This document shows positions 1 to 8,457 of a DNA stretch of 64,000 nt, piece by piece. This DNA is from Burkholderia sp. HI2500. Its GTDB lineage: Bacteria; Pseudomonadota; Gammaproteobacteria; Burkholderiales; Burkholderiaceae. Where the stretch lies: positions 186,001 to 250,000 of the forward strand of contig NZ_NKFL01000006.1 of assembly GCF_002223055.1 (NCBI RefSeq), read 5' to 3'. Numbering within the stretch: the first letter of the stretch is position 1; each line of letters begins with the position of its first letter. A program made the translations under genes and the position numbers. Under the pieces are notes generated by a model. It made no database searches. It saw only the letters and a list, made by a program, of their open reading frames with translations, and had not been told where the DNA came from.

Positions 1-291
1 CACCGCGCCGTAGCTGAACAGCGTGCCGCCGAGCCGCCCGCGCGCCTGCACGACGTCGTGGCCGTGACGGCGCATGACTTCCGCGACCATCGCGCCGCAG
101 AACTGGCGGGCGGTGGTGTCGGTTTCGATTTCGGGGAATTTCAGTGCGATCTCGTGCTGGATCGCACCGATCGCGGCGACGCCCACGCGCGACAGCGCCG
201 CGAATTCGACGTAGCGCTCGGGTTGCGCGATCAGCGCTTCGAGCTGGACGCCGAGCGCGGTGAGGCGGAAACGGTCGAAGCGGGAATGCAT
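1..291 (-). CDS. Unidentified protein, 3' end outside window
   Basis: This reading frame is open from an ATG at 291-289 to the window edge, giving 97 codons with no stop. Third positions are overwhelmingly G or C, as in the neighbouring genes, so it is probably coding. The visible part is soluble, begins MHSRFDRFRL, and shows no signal peptide or membrane segment. I do not recognise the family. There is no clear Shine-Dalgarno sequence before the ATG. A long palindrome at 305-341 lies directly upstream and could control this gene. It runs in the same direction as the alpha/beta hydrolase behind it. Confidence 0.55.
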   Translation of the reverse strand, partial: MHSRFDRFRLTALGVQLEALIAQPERYVEFAALSRVGVAAIGAIQHEIALKFPEIETDTTARQFCGAMVAEVMRRHGHDVVQARGRLGGTLFSYGAV

Positions 292-304
292 GACGGGAGG
301 GTTT

Positions 305-341
305 CGGCGAGTAACGTGTCAAAACGATACGTTACTCGCCG
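305..341. promoter_or_regulatory. Near-perfect 37-bp palindrome, candidate operator
   Basis: The arms CGGCGAGTAACGT (305-317) and ACGTTACTCGCCG (329-341) are exact reverse complements. The symmetry continues inward with a single mismatch (G318 against T328) to a 5-bp centre. The element sits between the 3' end of the alpha/beta hydrolase and the 5' end of the truncated gene. No T-run follows it on either strand, which argues against a terminator. A dimeric repressor site is more likely; the protein that binds it is unknown. Confidence 0.5.
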
Positions 342-378
342 GGGGGCGTCAACTGACGGAAGCGGGCAAGACGTTGGC

Positions 379-1149
379 TCACTCCTTGCCTGCGCCCTTG
401 GCTGCCTGTTCGATCAGCTTCGCGACTTCGGCCGGGTGCGAGATGTACGCGACGTGGCTCGACTTGAGCTCGATCGTCTTGCTGCCGGCGCGTTGCGTCA
501 TGAAGCGTTCGAGCTCGGGGTTGATCGCGCGGTCTGCCGTGGCGACCACCGCCCAGCTCGGCTTGGTCCGCCATGCGGCATGCGTGATCGGCACGCCGAA
601 CGACTGCGCGGCCGGCGTCACCTGCGAGATCGCCATGAATTTCGCTTCGGCGGCCGGCACGTCGGCCGCGAAGTCGGCGTGGAACGACGCTTCGTCGAAA
701 TACAGATGGCCGTCTTCGGTGGCCTTGATCGCCTTCGTCGCGGGCGGCGTCTTCCTGGTCAGGTCGAGCGGGCTTTCGCCGGTGTCGGGCTGGAACGCGG
801 CCACGTAGACGAGGCCCGCGACCTTGTCGTCGTTGCCGGCTTCGGTGATCACCGCGCCGCCGTAGCTGTGGCCGACGAGGATGCTCGGGCCGTCCTGCGC
901 GTCGACGACACGCCGGGTTGCCTTCACGTCGTCGTCGAATGACGTTTCGGGCTGCTGAACGACGGAAACCTTGTAGCCGTCGCGCGTCAGGATGTTCGAG
1001 ACGGCTTGCCAGCCCGAGCCGTCGGCGAAGTAGCCGTGAACCAGCACGACGTTCTTGACGGGGGCGGCGACGGCCGCGTGCGAACCGAATGCGGCGGCGG
1101 AAACGGCGAGTGCCGCGGCGATGTGGCGAAGTTGGGAAAAGCGCTTCAT
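379..1149 (-). CDS. Exported alpha/beta-fold hydrolase
   Basis: This is a 256-residue alpha/beta hydrolase with a signal peptide over about residues 1-29 (basic start, Ala-rich core, AVAA before the mature part), so it probably acts in the periplasm. The oxyanion-side motif VHGYF lies near residue 37. The nucleophile elbow GHSYGG places the catalytic Ser near 95, and a His near 232 (SSHVAY) is the likely triad base. The substrate cannot be read from the sequence; relatives include esterases. I chose the second ATG because GGAG lies 7 nt before it but only 1 nt before the ATG at 1155. It is divergent from a TetR gene that may control it. Confidence 0.85.
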   Translation of the reverse strand: MKRFSQLRHIAAALAVSAAAFGSHAAVAAPVKNVVLVHGYFADGSGWQAVSNILTRDGYKVSVVQQPETSFDDDVKATRRVVDAQDGPSILVGHSYGGAVITEAGNDDKVAGLVYVAAFQPDTGESPLDLTRKTPPATKAIKATEDGHLYFDEASFHADFAADVPAAEAKFMAISQVTPAAQSFGVPITHAAWRTKPSWAVVATADRAINPELERFMTQRAGSKTIELKSSHVAYISHPAEVAKLIEQAAKGAGKE

Positions 1150-1226
1150 TTTCATTCTCCAGAAGGAAGGCAGGGTGGGGAAACCGTCGGATATCGACAG
1201 GCGTCTTGTTCTATCGATGGAGTCAT

Positions 1227-1238
1227 CCTACTAGTAGG
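1227..1238. promoter_or_regulatory. Palindromic candidate operator between hydrolase and TetR gene
   Basis: CCTACTAGTAGG is a perfect 12-bp palindrome in the 183-bp divergent intergenic region. A related element, CCGACTAGATGGTAGG, lies just before the TetR start at about 1312-1327 and keeps the ACTAG and GGTAG blocks. Two related sites between a regulator and a divergent enzyme gene is the usual layout for TetR autoregulation. Assignment to this TetR is inferred. Confidence 0.45.
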
Positions 1239-1332
1239 TAGAATGTTAAACAAGGAGAATTTGAGGCTGGAAAAGACTATCTCAGGGCAGTAAACTATCG
1301 CTGTTTTTCATCCGACTAGATGGTAGGCAAAT

Positions 1333-1929
1333 ATGACGGTATCGGGGGACAGTACGGCGGGCCGCATTCTCGAGGCCGGGCGCCAACTGATCATGCGGCG
1401 CGGCTACAGCGGGTTCAGCTATGCCGACATCGCCGAAGCGATCGACATCCGGAAGGCGAGCATCCACCACCATTTCCCGACGAAGGCGGATCTGGCGGTC
1501 GCGGTGCTGCAGCAGTCGCAGGCGAATTTCGATGCCGATATGTCGCTGCTCGACGCGAGCGGCGCCGACGCGCTGGTGCAGATGCGCGCGTATGTCGGCT
1601 ACTGGGAACGCTGCATCGCGGACGACAGCGCGCCGTTCTGCGTCGCCGGCATGCTCGGCGCGGAGCTGCCCGCGCTGCCCGACGACGTCGCGCGGGCGGT
1701 GAGGGCGCATTTCGACGATCTCGCCGCATGGCTGGTGCGCGTGCTCGAGGCGGGGGTGAAAGACGGCGTCGTGCAGCCGGACATATCGGTGCAGACCGAG
1801 GCCGCGACATTCGTGTCGCTGGTCTACGGCGCGATGCTCGCCGCGCGGGCGTACGGCAATGCCGGGATGTTCCGGGACGTGACCGGCGGCGCGGTCGAGC
1901 GGCTCGCGGTACCGCGCACACGCGGGTGA
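1333..1929 (+). CDS. TetR/AcrR family transcriptional regulator
   Basis: This is a 198-residue TetR-type repressor, a normal length for the family. The N-terminal helix-turn-helix is clear: the stretch from about residue 29 to 52 contains YADIAEAIDIRKASIHHHF, typical of the recognition region. The rest is the ligand-binding and dimerisation domain. It contains two Cys near residue 100-105 region (IADDSAPFCVAG), so it may sense an electrophile, but that is speculation. The Shine-Dalgarno sequence is weak (GGTAGG). It is divergent from the exported hydrolase at 379-1149 and probably represses both itself and that gene through the palindromes between them. Confidence 0.87.
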   Translation: MTVSGDSTAGRILEAGRQLIMRRGYSGFSYADIAEAIDIRKASIHHHFPTKADLAVAVLQQSQANFDADMSLLDASGADALVQMRAYVGYWERCIADDSAPFCVAGMLGAELPALPDDVARAVRAHFDDLAAWLVRVLEAGVKDGVVQPDISVQTEAATFVSLVYGAMLAARAYGNAGMFRDVTGGAVERLAVPRTRG

Positions 1930-1998
1930 GCCGCGCACGCATCAGCGGGTCGGAGCGGCGTCCGGCGGTGATGCGAAACCGTCTGACGCCGCCGCGAT

Positions 1999-2430
1999 TT
2001 ACGCGTGTTTCCCGGCCTCGGCTTGCGCGCTCAGCCGCGCCTTTTGCTCTTGCAATGCTTCCGTGAACGCCGGGCTGAAGTCTTCCGCCTCGAACAGCGG
2101 GCGGATCTCGATGTCGGAGTCGCCGGGCATCGGGTTCGGGCAGCGCTTCACCCATTCGACCGCTTCTTCCATCGATTTCACCTGCCACAGCCAGAAGCCG
2201 GCGACGAGTTCCTTCGTTTCGGCGAATGGGCCGTCGACGACGGTGCGGTTCTTGCCGGCAAAATGCACACGCTTGCCGCGCATGCTCGGGTGCAGCCCGT
2301 CGGCGGCGAGCAGGATGCCGGCTTGCGCCAGTTCTTCGTTGAACCGGCCCATCGCGGCGATCATTTCAGGGTCGGGCATCCGGCCGGATTCGGAATCGGT
2401 GGTGGCCTTGACGATGACGAGGACGCGCAT
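1999..2430 (-). CDS. YciI-like (DGPF-motif) family protein
   Basis: This is a 143-residue soluble protein of the YCII-related, dimeric alpha-beta barrel type. It opens MRVLVIVKATTDSESG and carries the DGPFAETKE motif near residues 67-75 that gives the DGPF group its name. The downstream WVKRCPNPMPGDSDIEIRP segment is also typical. Biochemical roles in this group are poorly known; many members sit beside ECF sigma factors, but none is seen here. I chose the ATG at 2430 because AAGGAGAG lies 8 nt upstream; a longer open frame to 2484 has no such site. It converges on the TetR gene. Confidence 0.85.
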   Translation of the reverse strand: MRVLVIVKATTDSESGRMPDPEMIAAMGRFNEELAQAGILLAADGLHPSMRGKRVHFAGKNRTVVDGPFAETKELVAGFWLWQVKSMEEAVEWVKRCPNPMPGDSDIEIRPLFEAEDFSPAFTEALQEQKARLSAQAEAGKHA

Positions 2431-2638
2431 GGTGGACTCTCCTTGAGTGGAACGAGGGGGCGCCGCCGGCCGTGCCGACGGCAAAACGAGCGGTTACGAC
2501 AACACGACGCGTGAAGATGGCGCGAATCGACATCGGGCGTGAAGAATTTTCGCGTGCGGCCGCACCGGTGGGCCTGGCTGCGGAACCCGTCGTCAAAACT
2601 GGTATGCTGATCTTCACCACGTTCACGCGGAGGACGCC

Positions 2639-2869
2639 ATGGCTGCTAAGGAAGTCTCGAAGAAGAAGTACCTGAAAATCCTGAACAAACGCCTGCGCGC
2701 CGAGCCGGCGGCTCCGGCCGGCGCGTCGTTTGTCTTTTTCCCGCTGGGTGCGAAGGCGAAGAACGCGACGGGCGTCGTGTCCGGCGACACGCGCAGCAAG
2801 CGCGAACTGGCGGTGATGGCCGCGGTGCAGCGCAAGGCGGCCGAAGAGTTCGTCGTCGCCGGCGCCTGA
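2639..2869 (+). CDS. Small basic conserved hypothetical protein
   Basis: This short 76-residue protein begins MAAKEVSKKKYLKILNKRL and is lysine/arginine-rich at its N-terminus. A hydrophobic stretch (ASFVFFPLG) lies near residues 29-37, followed by a charged tail. GGAGG lies 6 nt before the ATG, which supports translation. Codon use fits neighbouring genes. There is no recognisable domain and no function can be assigned. It is flanked by two genes on the other strand, so it is probably transcribed alone. Confidence 0.7.
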   Translation: MAAKEVSKKKYLKILNKRLRAEPAAPAGASFVFFPLGAKAKNATGVVSGDTRSKRELAVMAAVQRKAAEEFVVAGA

Positions 2870-2911
2870 CCGGAACCTGCTGCACCGCCGCTGGATTGCC
2901 GCCTCCGCCAC

Positions 2912-3599
2912 TTACGCGGCGGCGGCCTCGCAATGTGCGATCGCGCCGGCGAGCACGCGCGGGATGTCGTGCGTGATGGCCGGGCCGTGCATCGGCAGGA
3001 TGACGTCAAGATCGAGCGCCTGGATCCGGCGCAGCGCACTCGCCAGGTGGGCGAGCGAAGGCAGGTAGTCCGAGCGGCGGATCGAATCGACGATCGTCGG
3101 CGGCTTCGTCGCCGTAGCGCATCAGGATGTCCGACGACAGCAGCGCCTTGTACGCCGGCAGATACACGACCAGTGCATCCCATTGATGGACGTGCTTCGT
3201 GAAGATCGGTACGAGCTCGACGCCGGAGATCGTCGTCGGCTCGCCGTCCTTCAGCGGCTTCGTGCGTACACCGAAGATGTCGGCCAGCCCGTGCGTGCAG
3301 ATCGGATGTGCGTACGCGACGAGCGCCGGATTGGCCGCGAGGAAGTCGGGCAGTGCGCCCATCTCGTCGACCTCGAAATGCGGAACGATCACGCTGCTCA
3401 CCCTCGACGGCGTGATGCCGACGCTTGCGAGGCTCGCGGTCAGTTGCGGAAAGTTGGAACGCGTACCCGTTTCGATGCAGACGACGTCGCCGTTCGGCGA
3501 CCGGACGAAGAACTGGCTGAAGCCGAGCTTCAGCTTGTCGATATAGGTCGTTGCGCGAAACAGGCCGCTGCGGATTTCTTCGATACGAGCGTTATCCAT
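2912..3599 (-). pseudogene. MBL-fold hydrolase of the diiron/oxygen-binding type, frameshifted
   Basis: The first 163 residues are a metallo-beta-lactamase-fold domain related to flavodiiron proteins: HFEVDE near 74-79 (an HxExD metal motif), KHVHQWD near 135-141 and SSDIL near 155-159. After RYG the frame goes wrong and runs to a stop at 3006. One base out of phase, from about 3109 down to a TAA at 2914-2912, the expected ending is found (TKPPTIVDSIRRSDYLPSL, then ILPMHGP). Removing one base near 3110 would give an intact 228-residue protein. It is a real frameshift, a phase-variable state or a sequencing error. Confidence 0.75.
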
Positions 3600-3817
3600 C
3601 GATGCGATCCTTGCGCGGGCAGTGGCGGCCGGACACCACCGTCGCGCGATCGCCGCGATGCGCCAGGCAGGCGCGCGACACGCGACACGGTGCCTCGACT
3701 CAGTCTAGCAGTGTCGGTCCGGCCGCGAATCCTGTCAGGTCATGCAGCAGCCGGCCGGGCCCGGCACTGAGCGAGCGCGTTCCCGGTCGTCACGAATCCC
3801 CCAGGTCGATCAGGCGC

Positions 3818-5239
3818 TCAGGACATCTTGTCCGCCGCCGCCGCGTACCTGCCACCGCCATCCGCTTCGTCGCCCGCCGCGAGTTGTTCCAGCGCGAGGC
3901 CCTTCGTCTCGATCCCGAGCGTCCACACGGCCAGCGCGGCCGCGATGAACGACAGCGCGCCGAGCGTGAACACGCCGCCCTGGCCGAACACCGGCAGCAC
4001 GACGCCGACCACGTAAGGCCCGATCAACGAACCGACGCGCCCGATCGCCGACGCGAAGCCCGAGCCCGTCGCGCGCGCGCCGGTGCCGTACAGCTCCGGC
4101 GTATAGGTGTACAGCGCGGCCCACATCCCGAACAGGAAGAACTGCATCGCGAGGCCGGTGCCGATCAGCAGCGCCATGCTGCCGCCATACAGCGCGCTCT
4201 GGCCGTACGCGTACGCCATCACGCCGCCGCCGATCAGCGACGCGATGCAGGTCGGCTTGCGTCCCCAGCGTTCGACGAGCCACGCGGCGCACAGGAAGCC
4301 CGGCACGCCGCCGAGCGAGATCAGCACCGTGTAGAACACCGATTTCGTGACCTCGAAGCCGGCCTGCTGCAGCAGCGCGCCGAGCCACGACGTGAGGCCA
4401 TAGAAACCGAGCAGCGCGAAGAACCACAGCAGCCACACCATCACCGTGCGGCGGCGGTACACGCCGCTCCAGATCTCGCGCAGCGCGCCGCGCCCGCGGG
4501 CGGCGACCGGCTCGGCCAGCCGCGACGGCGGCGGCAGCGTCGTGACGCCGGCCGAGCGCATCACCTTCGCCTCGATCGTGTGCATCACCGTGTCGGCTTC
4601 CGCATGTCGGCCCGCATGCTCGAGCCAGCGCGGCGATTCCGGCACGATGCGACGCACGACGAGCACGAACACGGCGGGAATCGCGAGCAGCGCGAACACC
4701 GTGCGCCAGCCGAACTGCGGCAGCACGAAGTACGCGACGATGCCGGCCGTGATGAAGCCGAGCGGCCAGAAGCCGTCCATCAGCGCGATCAGGCGGCCGC
4801 GCTTCTCGGTCGGCACGAATTCGGACAGCAAGGTCTGCGCGACCGGGAACTCCATCCCCATCCCGATCCCGAGCAGCACGCGGTAGACGATCAGCGCGTC
4901 GACGCTCTGCGCGGTCGAGCACAGATACGAGGCCGCGCCCCACAGCACCATGCTCCACTGGAACACGGGCCGGCGGCCGAAGCGGTCGGCGAGCAGGCCG
5001 GCGACGGCCGCGCCGAGCACCATTCCGAAGAAGCTCGCGCTCGCGACGAGGCCGGCGGCCGCGGTCGACAGCCCGAACTCCTTGCGGATCGAGCCGAGCA
5101 CGAACGTCATCGTGCCGAGGTCGACCGAGTCGAAGAAGAATGCGATCGCGATGATGAAGAAGATCCGCTTGTGATAGCCGGAGAACGGCAGGCGTTCGAG
5201 CCGGGCGGCGGCGGAGGCGGGAGCGGTGGCGGCGGGCAT
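3818..5239 (-). CDS. MFS transporter (sugar-porter-like metabolite permease)
   Basis: This is a 473-residue inner-membrane permease with about 12 hydrophobic segments. Family marks are the loop 2-3 motif DRFGRRP near residue 85, the [11 protein letters not shown] signature after TM6, a second ERWGRKP loop, and the closing [10 protein letters not shown] that is characteristic of the sugar-porter/metabolite group. The substrate is not determinable; relatives carry niacin, sugars or aromatic acids. I chose the ATG at 5239 because AGAGGA lies about 6 nt upstream; an in-frame extension to 5320 would translate through a hairpin. A terminator-like stem-loop lies only 11 nt upstream of this start, so leader control is possible. 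Confidence 0.85.
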   Translation of the reverse strand: MPAATAPASAAARLERLPFSGYHKRIFFIIAIAFFFDSVDLGTMTFVLGSIRKEFGLSTAAAGLVASASFFGMVLGAAVAGLLADRFGRRPVFQWSMVLWGAASYLCSTAQSVDALIVYRVLLGIGMGMEFPVAQTLLSEFVPTEKRGRLIALMDGFWPLGFITAGIVAYFVLPQFGWRTVFALLAIPAVFVLVVRRIVPESPRWLEHAGRHAEADTVMHTIEAKVMRSAGVTTLPPPSRLAEPVAARGRGALREIWSGVYRRRTVMVWLLWFFALLGFYGLTSWLGALLQQAGFEVTKSVFYTVLISLGGVPGFLCAAWLVERWGRKPTCIASLIGGGVMAYAYGQSALYGGSMALLIGTGLAMQFFLFGMWAALYTYTPELYGTGARATGSGFASAIGRVGSLIGPYVVGVVLPVFGQGGVFTLGALSFIAAALAVWTLGIETKGLALEQLAAGDEADGGGRYAAAADKMS

Positions 5240-5250
5240 GGCGTCCTCTG

Positions 5251-5289
5251 AAATGAAAAGGGGCCGCGAAGCGCGTGCTTCGCGGCCCC
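5251..5289 (-). terminator. Stem-loop with U-rich tail in the MFS leader (terminator or attenuator)
   Basis: Read on the minus strand, a perfect 13-bp stem (arms GGGGCCGCGAAGC and GCTTCGCGGCCCC, loop of 4) is followed by CTTTTCATTT. This is a good factor-independent terminator for transcripts coming from the ABC genes at 5400-7109. It ends only 11 nt before the MFS start codon, so any promoter for the MFS gene must lie upstream of it. Confidence 0.7.
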
Positions 5290-5399
5290 GATGCTTCATC
5301 TTCAGTAGACGCGACCACAAAATGCCGCATCAGAGGAAAAGCGCCACCTGCTTGCCCAAATGCGTCATCGGCAGCAGTGCGGGATGCGGCCGTCTTGCG

Positions 5400-6161
5400 T
5401 CAATTCTTCAGCTTGTAGCCGGTGCGGAACATCCACGCGACGATCGCCAGCAGGATCACGAGGAACAGCGACGTCGCGCCGAGGCTGACGCCTACGTGCA
5501 CGTCGGCGATCCCGTAGAACGACCAGCGGAAGCCGCTGACCAGGTAGACGATCGGGTTGAACAGCGTGACGACGCGCCACGCGGGCGGCAGCATGTCGAC
5601 CGAGTAGAAGCTGCCGCCGAGGAACGTGAGCGGCGTGATGATCAAGAGCGGCACGAGCTGCAGCTTCTCGAAGCTGTCGGCCCAGATGCCGATCACGAAG
5701 CCGAACAGGCTGAACGTGACCGCCGTCAGCACGAGGAACAGCACCATCCAGAACGGATGCAGGATGTGCAGCGGTACGAACAGGCCGGCCGTGGCGAGGA
5801 TGATCACGCCGAGCAGGATCGACTTCGACGCGGCCGCGCCGACGTACGCGATCACGATCTCCCAGTACGACACGGGCGCGGAGAGAATCTCGTAGATCGT
5901 GCCCGTGAAGCGCGGGAAGTAGATGCCGAACGACGCGTTCGAGATGCTCTGCGACAGCAGCGACAGCATCACGAGGCCCGGCACGATGAACGAGCCGTAG
6001 CCGATGCCGTTCACGTCGCTGATGCGCGAGCCGATCGCGGAGCCGAACACCACGAAGTACAGCGACGTGGAGATCACCGGCGCGATGATGCTCTGCATCA
6101 GCGTGCGGCGCGTGCGGGCCATTTCTGCGCGGTAGATCGCGCGGATTCCATGCAGGTTCAA
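5400..6161 (-). CDS. ABC-2 type transporter permease
   Basis: This is a 253-residue integral membrane protein of the ABC-2 family with six predicted membrane spans, the usual length for NodJ/YadH-like export permeases. The signature region [21 protein letters not shown] (ABC-2 motif) lies near residues 171-191. The start codon is TTG at 6161-6159, supported by AAGGAG 8 nt upstream. It begins 3 nt after the ATPase stop codon, so the two are translationally linked and form one exporter. The cargo (lipid, polysaccharide or drug) is unknown. Confidence 0.9.
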   Translation of the reverse strand: MNLHGIRAIYRAEMARTRRTLMQSIIAPVISTSLYFVVFGSAIGSRISDVNGIGYGSFIVPGLVMLSLLSQSISNASFGIYFPRFTGTIYEILSAPVSYWEIVIAYVGAAASKSILLGVIILATAGLFVPLHILHPFWMVLFLVLTAVTFSLFGFVIGIWADSFEKLQLVPLLIITPLTFLGGSFYSVDMLPPAWRVVTLFNPIVYLVSGFRWSFYGIADVHVGVSLGATSLFLVILLAIVAWMFRTGYKLKN

Positions 6162-6164
6162 GTG

Positions 6165-7109
6165 TCAGGCTCCTTGCATGCCGTTGCGGCGGTTGTCGAT
6201 CAGGCTGACGAAAATGTCCTCGAGCGAGCTCTGCGTCGTGTGCAGGTCGCGGAAGCTGATGCCGGCCGAGCCGAGCGCGTTGATCAGCTTCGCGATGCTC
6301 GCGTCGTCACGCTGCGAGTCGTACGTGTAGACGAGCGCGGCGCCGTCGGCCGCGCGTTCGAGCCCGAACGGCGCGAGCGCGGGCGGCACGTCCGCGAGCG
6401 GGTGCTCGAGCTGCACGGTGAGCTGCTTCTTGCCGAGCTTGCGCATCAGCTCGTGCTTTTCCTCGACGAGCACGAGCTCGCCGCCGAGGATGATGCCGAT
6501 CCGGTCGGCCATTTCCTCGGCTTCCTCGATGTAGTGCGTGGTCAGCAGGATCGTCACGCCGTTGTCGCGCAGCGAGTCGACGAGCTTCCACATGTCGCGG
6601 CGCAGCTCGACGTCGACGCCGGCCGTCGGTTCGTCGAGGAACAGGATGCGCGGCTCGTGCGACAGCGCCTTCGCGATCATCACGCGGCGCTTCATGCCGC
6701 CCGAGAGCGTCATCAGCTTGTTGTCGCGCTTGTCCCACAGCGACAGCGCCTTCAGCGTCTTCTCGATGTACGCGGGATCGGGCGCCTTGCCGAACAGGCC
6801 GCGGCTGAACGACACGGTCGCCCAGACGGTCTCGAACGCGTCGGTGGTCAGTTCCTGCGGCACGAGGCCGATCATTTCGCGGGCCGCGCGGTAGTGATCG
6901 CGGATGTCGTGGCCGCCGACCGTCACGCGGCCTTCGGTCGGCGTGACGATGCCGCAGATCGAGCCGATCAGCGTCGTCTTGCCGGCGCCGTTCGGCCCGA
7001 GCAACGCGAAGATCTCGCCGGGGCGGATGTCGAGGGTCACGTGCTTCAGCGCCTGGAAGCCGGACGCGTAAGTCTTGGAGAGGTCGGAGACGGAAAGGAT
7101 CGGTTGCAT
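6165..7109 (-). CDS. ABC transporter ATP-binding protein
   Basis: This is a 314-residue ATPase for the ABC-2 permease downstream. It has a Walker A motif GPNGAGKTT near residues 40-48, the ABC signature LSGGMKRR near 138, a Walker B motif [12 protein letters not shown] near 156-167 and the switch His in [12 protein letters not shown] near 192. A C-terminal regulatory extension of about 90 residues follows, as in YadG/NodI-type exporters. I take the ATG at 7109 ([14 protein letters not shown]), where family alignments normally begin; a longer frame to 7154 adds low-complexity residues. The genes run ATPase then permease, consistent with a two-gene export operon. Confidence 0.92.
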   Translation of the reverse strand: MQPILSVSDLSKTYASGFQALKHVTLDIRPGEIFALLGPNGAGKTTLIGSICGIVTPTEGRVTVGGHDIRDHYRAAREMIGLVPQELTTDAFETVWATVSFSRGLFGKAPDPAYIEKTLKALSLWDKRDNKLMTLSGGMKRRVMIAKALSHEPRILFLDEPTAGVDVELRRDMWKLVDSLRDNGVTILLTTHYIEEAEEMADRIGIILGGELVLVEEKHELMRKLGKKQLTVQLEHPLADVPPALAPFGLERAADGAALVYTYDSQRDDASIAKLINALGSAGISFRDLHTTQSSLEDIFVSLIDNRRNGMQGA

Positions 7110-7543
7110 GCTCACGGATGGGGCGGCCAGCCGGCGCGACGGCGTGCGCCGCACGTGCCCGGCGTCGCCGCCGCTGCGAAGCGGCCGGGACCGGGGACGG
7201 CATGGCGAACGGGCGTCATGTCGAACGGCGTTGTGGTGCGGGATCGCAGGATCGCCATATTAGCAATCGGTAGATGGAAATGCATTCTCGTGGAAAGGGC
7301 GTGGGTTGCCGGTGCTGGATTTGCATGAATTGACTGCGCATCGCTGAATAACGCGGCGATTTATTTGCGATGCGCGAACAATTTGAGCCATTTTCGGCGA
7401 ACCGGGCTGCGATCGTGTTTCCGCTCGGTGGCGGCGCGGCCGGCCGGCCGACTGTGCCGCCCGAAGGCCGTCGCGCCGTACCGGGACGGCGTGCGCGGCG
7501 CTCGCGATAATGCGTTTCTTTCATCGTTTACGGAGCGGCGCGC
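7110..7543. other. Divergent intergenic region, no gene seen
   Basis: These 434 bp separate the ABC exporter (leftward) from the cupin gene (rightward) and must hold promoters for both. The middle is visibly more AT-rich (7255-7390). A TTGACT box is at 7330-7335, but I see no well-spaced -10 partner. No convincing palindrome or RNA element was found. Confidence 0.4.
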
Positions 7544-7840
7544 ATGTCTTTGGTCGATTTCAAATCCGTGGCGGCGGCGCAGGCCGTCGCATGGAAATCC
7601 ACGATCGTCGGCGAGGTCGGGCCGGCCAGGATCAAGGTGCTGCGCATGGATGCGCAGGCTTACGAAGCGGAAGTGCACGACTACAACGAAGGCCTGCTGG
7701 TGCTCGACGGCCGGATGATGCTCGAGGTCGCAGGCGAGACGATCATCGTGGAGGCCGGGCAGATGTACCTCGCGCGCGCCGGTGTGTCTCATGCGGTGCT
7801 GCCGGGCAGCCACGGCACGCTCGCGATCATCGACGTGTAA
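7544..7840 (+). CDS. Small cupin-domain protein
   Basis: This 98-residue single-domain protein has a cupin-like beta-barrel pattern: YEAEVHDYNEGLLVLDGRM near 40-58, then VEAGQMYLARAGVSHAVLPG near 70-89. The first segment keeps the H...E arrangement and the second the final His of a cupin metal site. Such proteins can be isomerases, dioxygenases or binding domains, and no substrate can be assigned. ACGGAGCG upstream of the ATG at 7544 serves as ribosome-binding site. It stands alone, divergent from the ABC exporter. Confidence 0.8.
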   Translation: MSLVDFKSVAAAQAVAWKSTIVGEVGPARIKVLRMDAQAYEAEVHDYNEGLLVLDGRMMLEVAGETIIVEAGQMYLARAGVSHAVLPGSHGTLAIIDV

Positions 7841-8457
7841 GGTTGCGCCGCAACATGCAGGCGGGCGGCTGAGGCCCGGCTGGCTTGGCCAGGCGCGGAT
7901 TGGCGGCCGCCATTCAAACGCGTGTTATACCGCCCGGGTATTTGTCTGAGCAAATAAATTGAAGGCTGTTTGAAAATCTGTCAAATACCGTGTAAACGCT
8001 AGGATGGCGTGGTTTCGGTCGTTTGGAACTCTGCATCCATTTACTTGTGGGTATCGTCCGATCATAGTCTCCACCAACGACGCATCACGATAACGAATCA
8101 AGCGTACGGATGGAGACCCATACATGAGACGCCTATCCGCGGGGCCAGTCGGACTGCCGTTTCCCGTTTTTTCGCTGAATGCAGGCGCGATGCCGATCGC
8201 GTACCTGCGTTGTCCTGTCGCCGTGTAGCGGCGAACCATTTCCCGTTTCGATTGTTCGCACGGCGCCGTGCCGCATGACGGCGCCGCGGGAGAGCGCTTG
8301 CCTGCCGCCGCGGCGTGTGCCGCATGTGCCTGACCGGCATCGCGGCTGTCTTGCGCGCACCGTCATGCGCCGCGCGTTCGTGCCGCGGCGCGATACCAAC
8401 CGGCGGGCCATGCAGCCTGTCCGGACGAGACTTGTCGTACCTGAAAAGGAGGGGTTG
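7841..8457. other. Long non-coding leader before the lipoprotein island
   Basis: This 617-bp stretch has no convincing gene. It contains an inverted repeat TATTTG-N6-CAAATA (7939-7956) and an AT-rich section around 7940-8000 with a weak promoter candidate, TTGAAA (7970-7975) spaced 17 nt from TAAACG. If that promoter is used, the mRNA leader of the first lipoprotein would be over 400 nt, long enough for regulation by structure or an sRNA. A 34-codon ORF at 8124-8228 was considered and not accepted. Confidence 0.35.

Noticed and set aside
317..322. TTGACA box within the 37-bp palindrome (minus strand) as a promoter.
   Set aside because: No -10 box lies at a proper distance before the start codon at 291.
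3551..7328. Two long plus-strand open frames opposite the MFS and ABC genes.
   Set aside because: Both are Arg/His/Gln/Asp-rich antisense translations. The minus-strand genes have membrane segments and Walker motifs.
8124..8228. A 34-codon ORF in the leader of the first lipoprotein, with GGAG 10 nt upstream.
   Set aside because: The spacing is long and the codon bias is not convincing. No terminator or regulatory codon run accompanies it.
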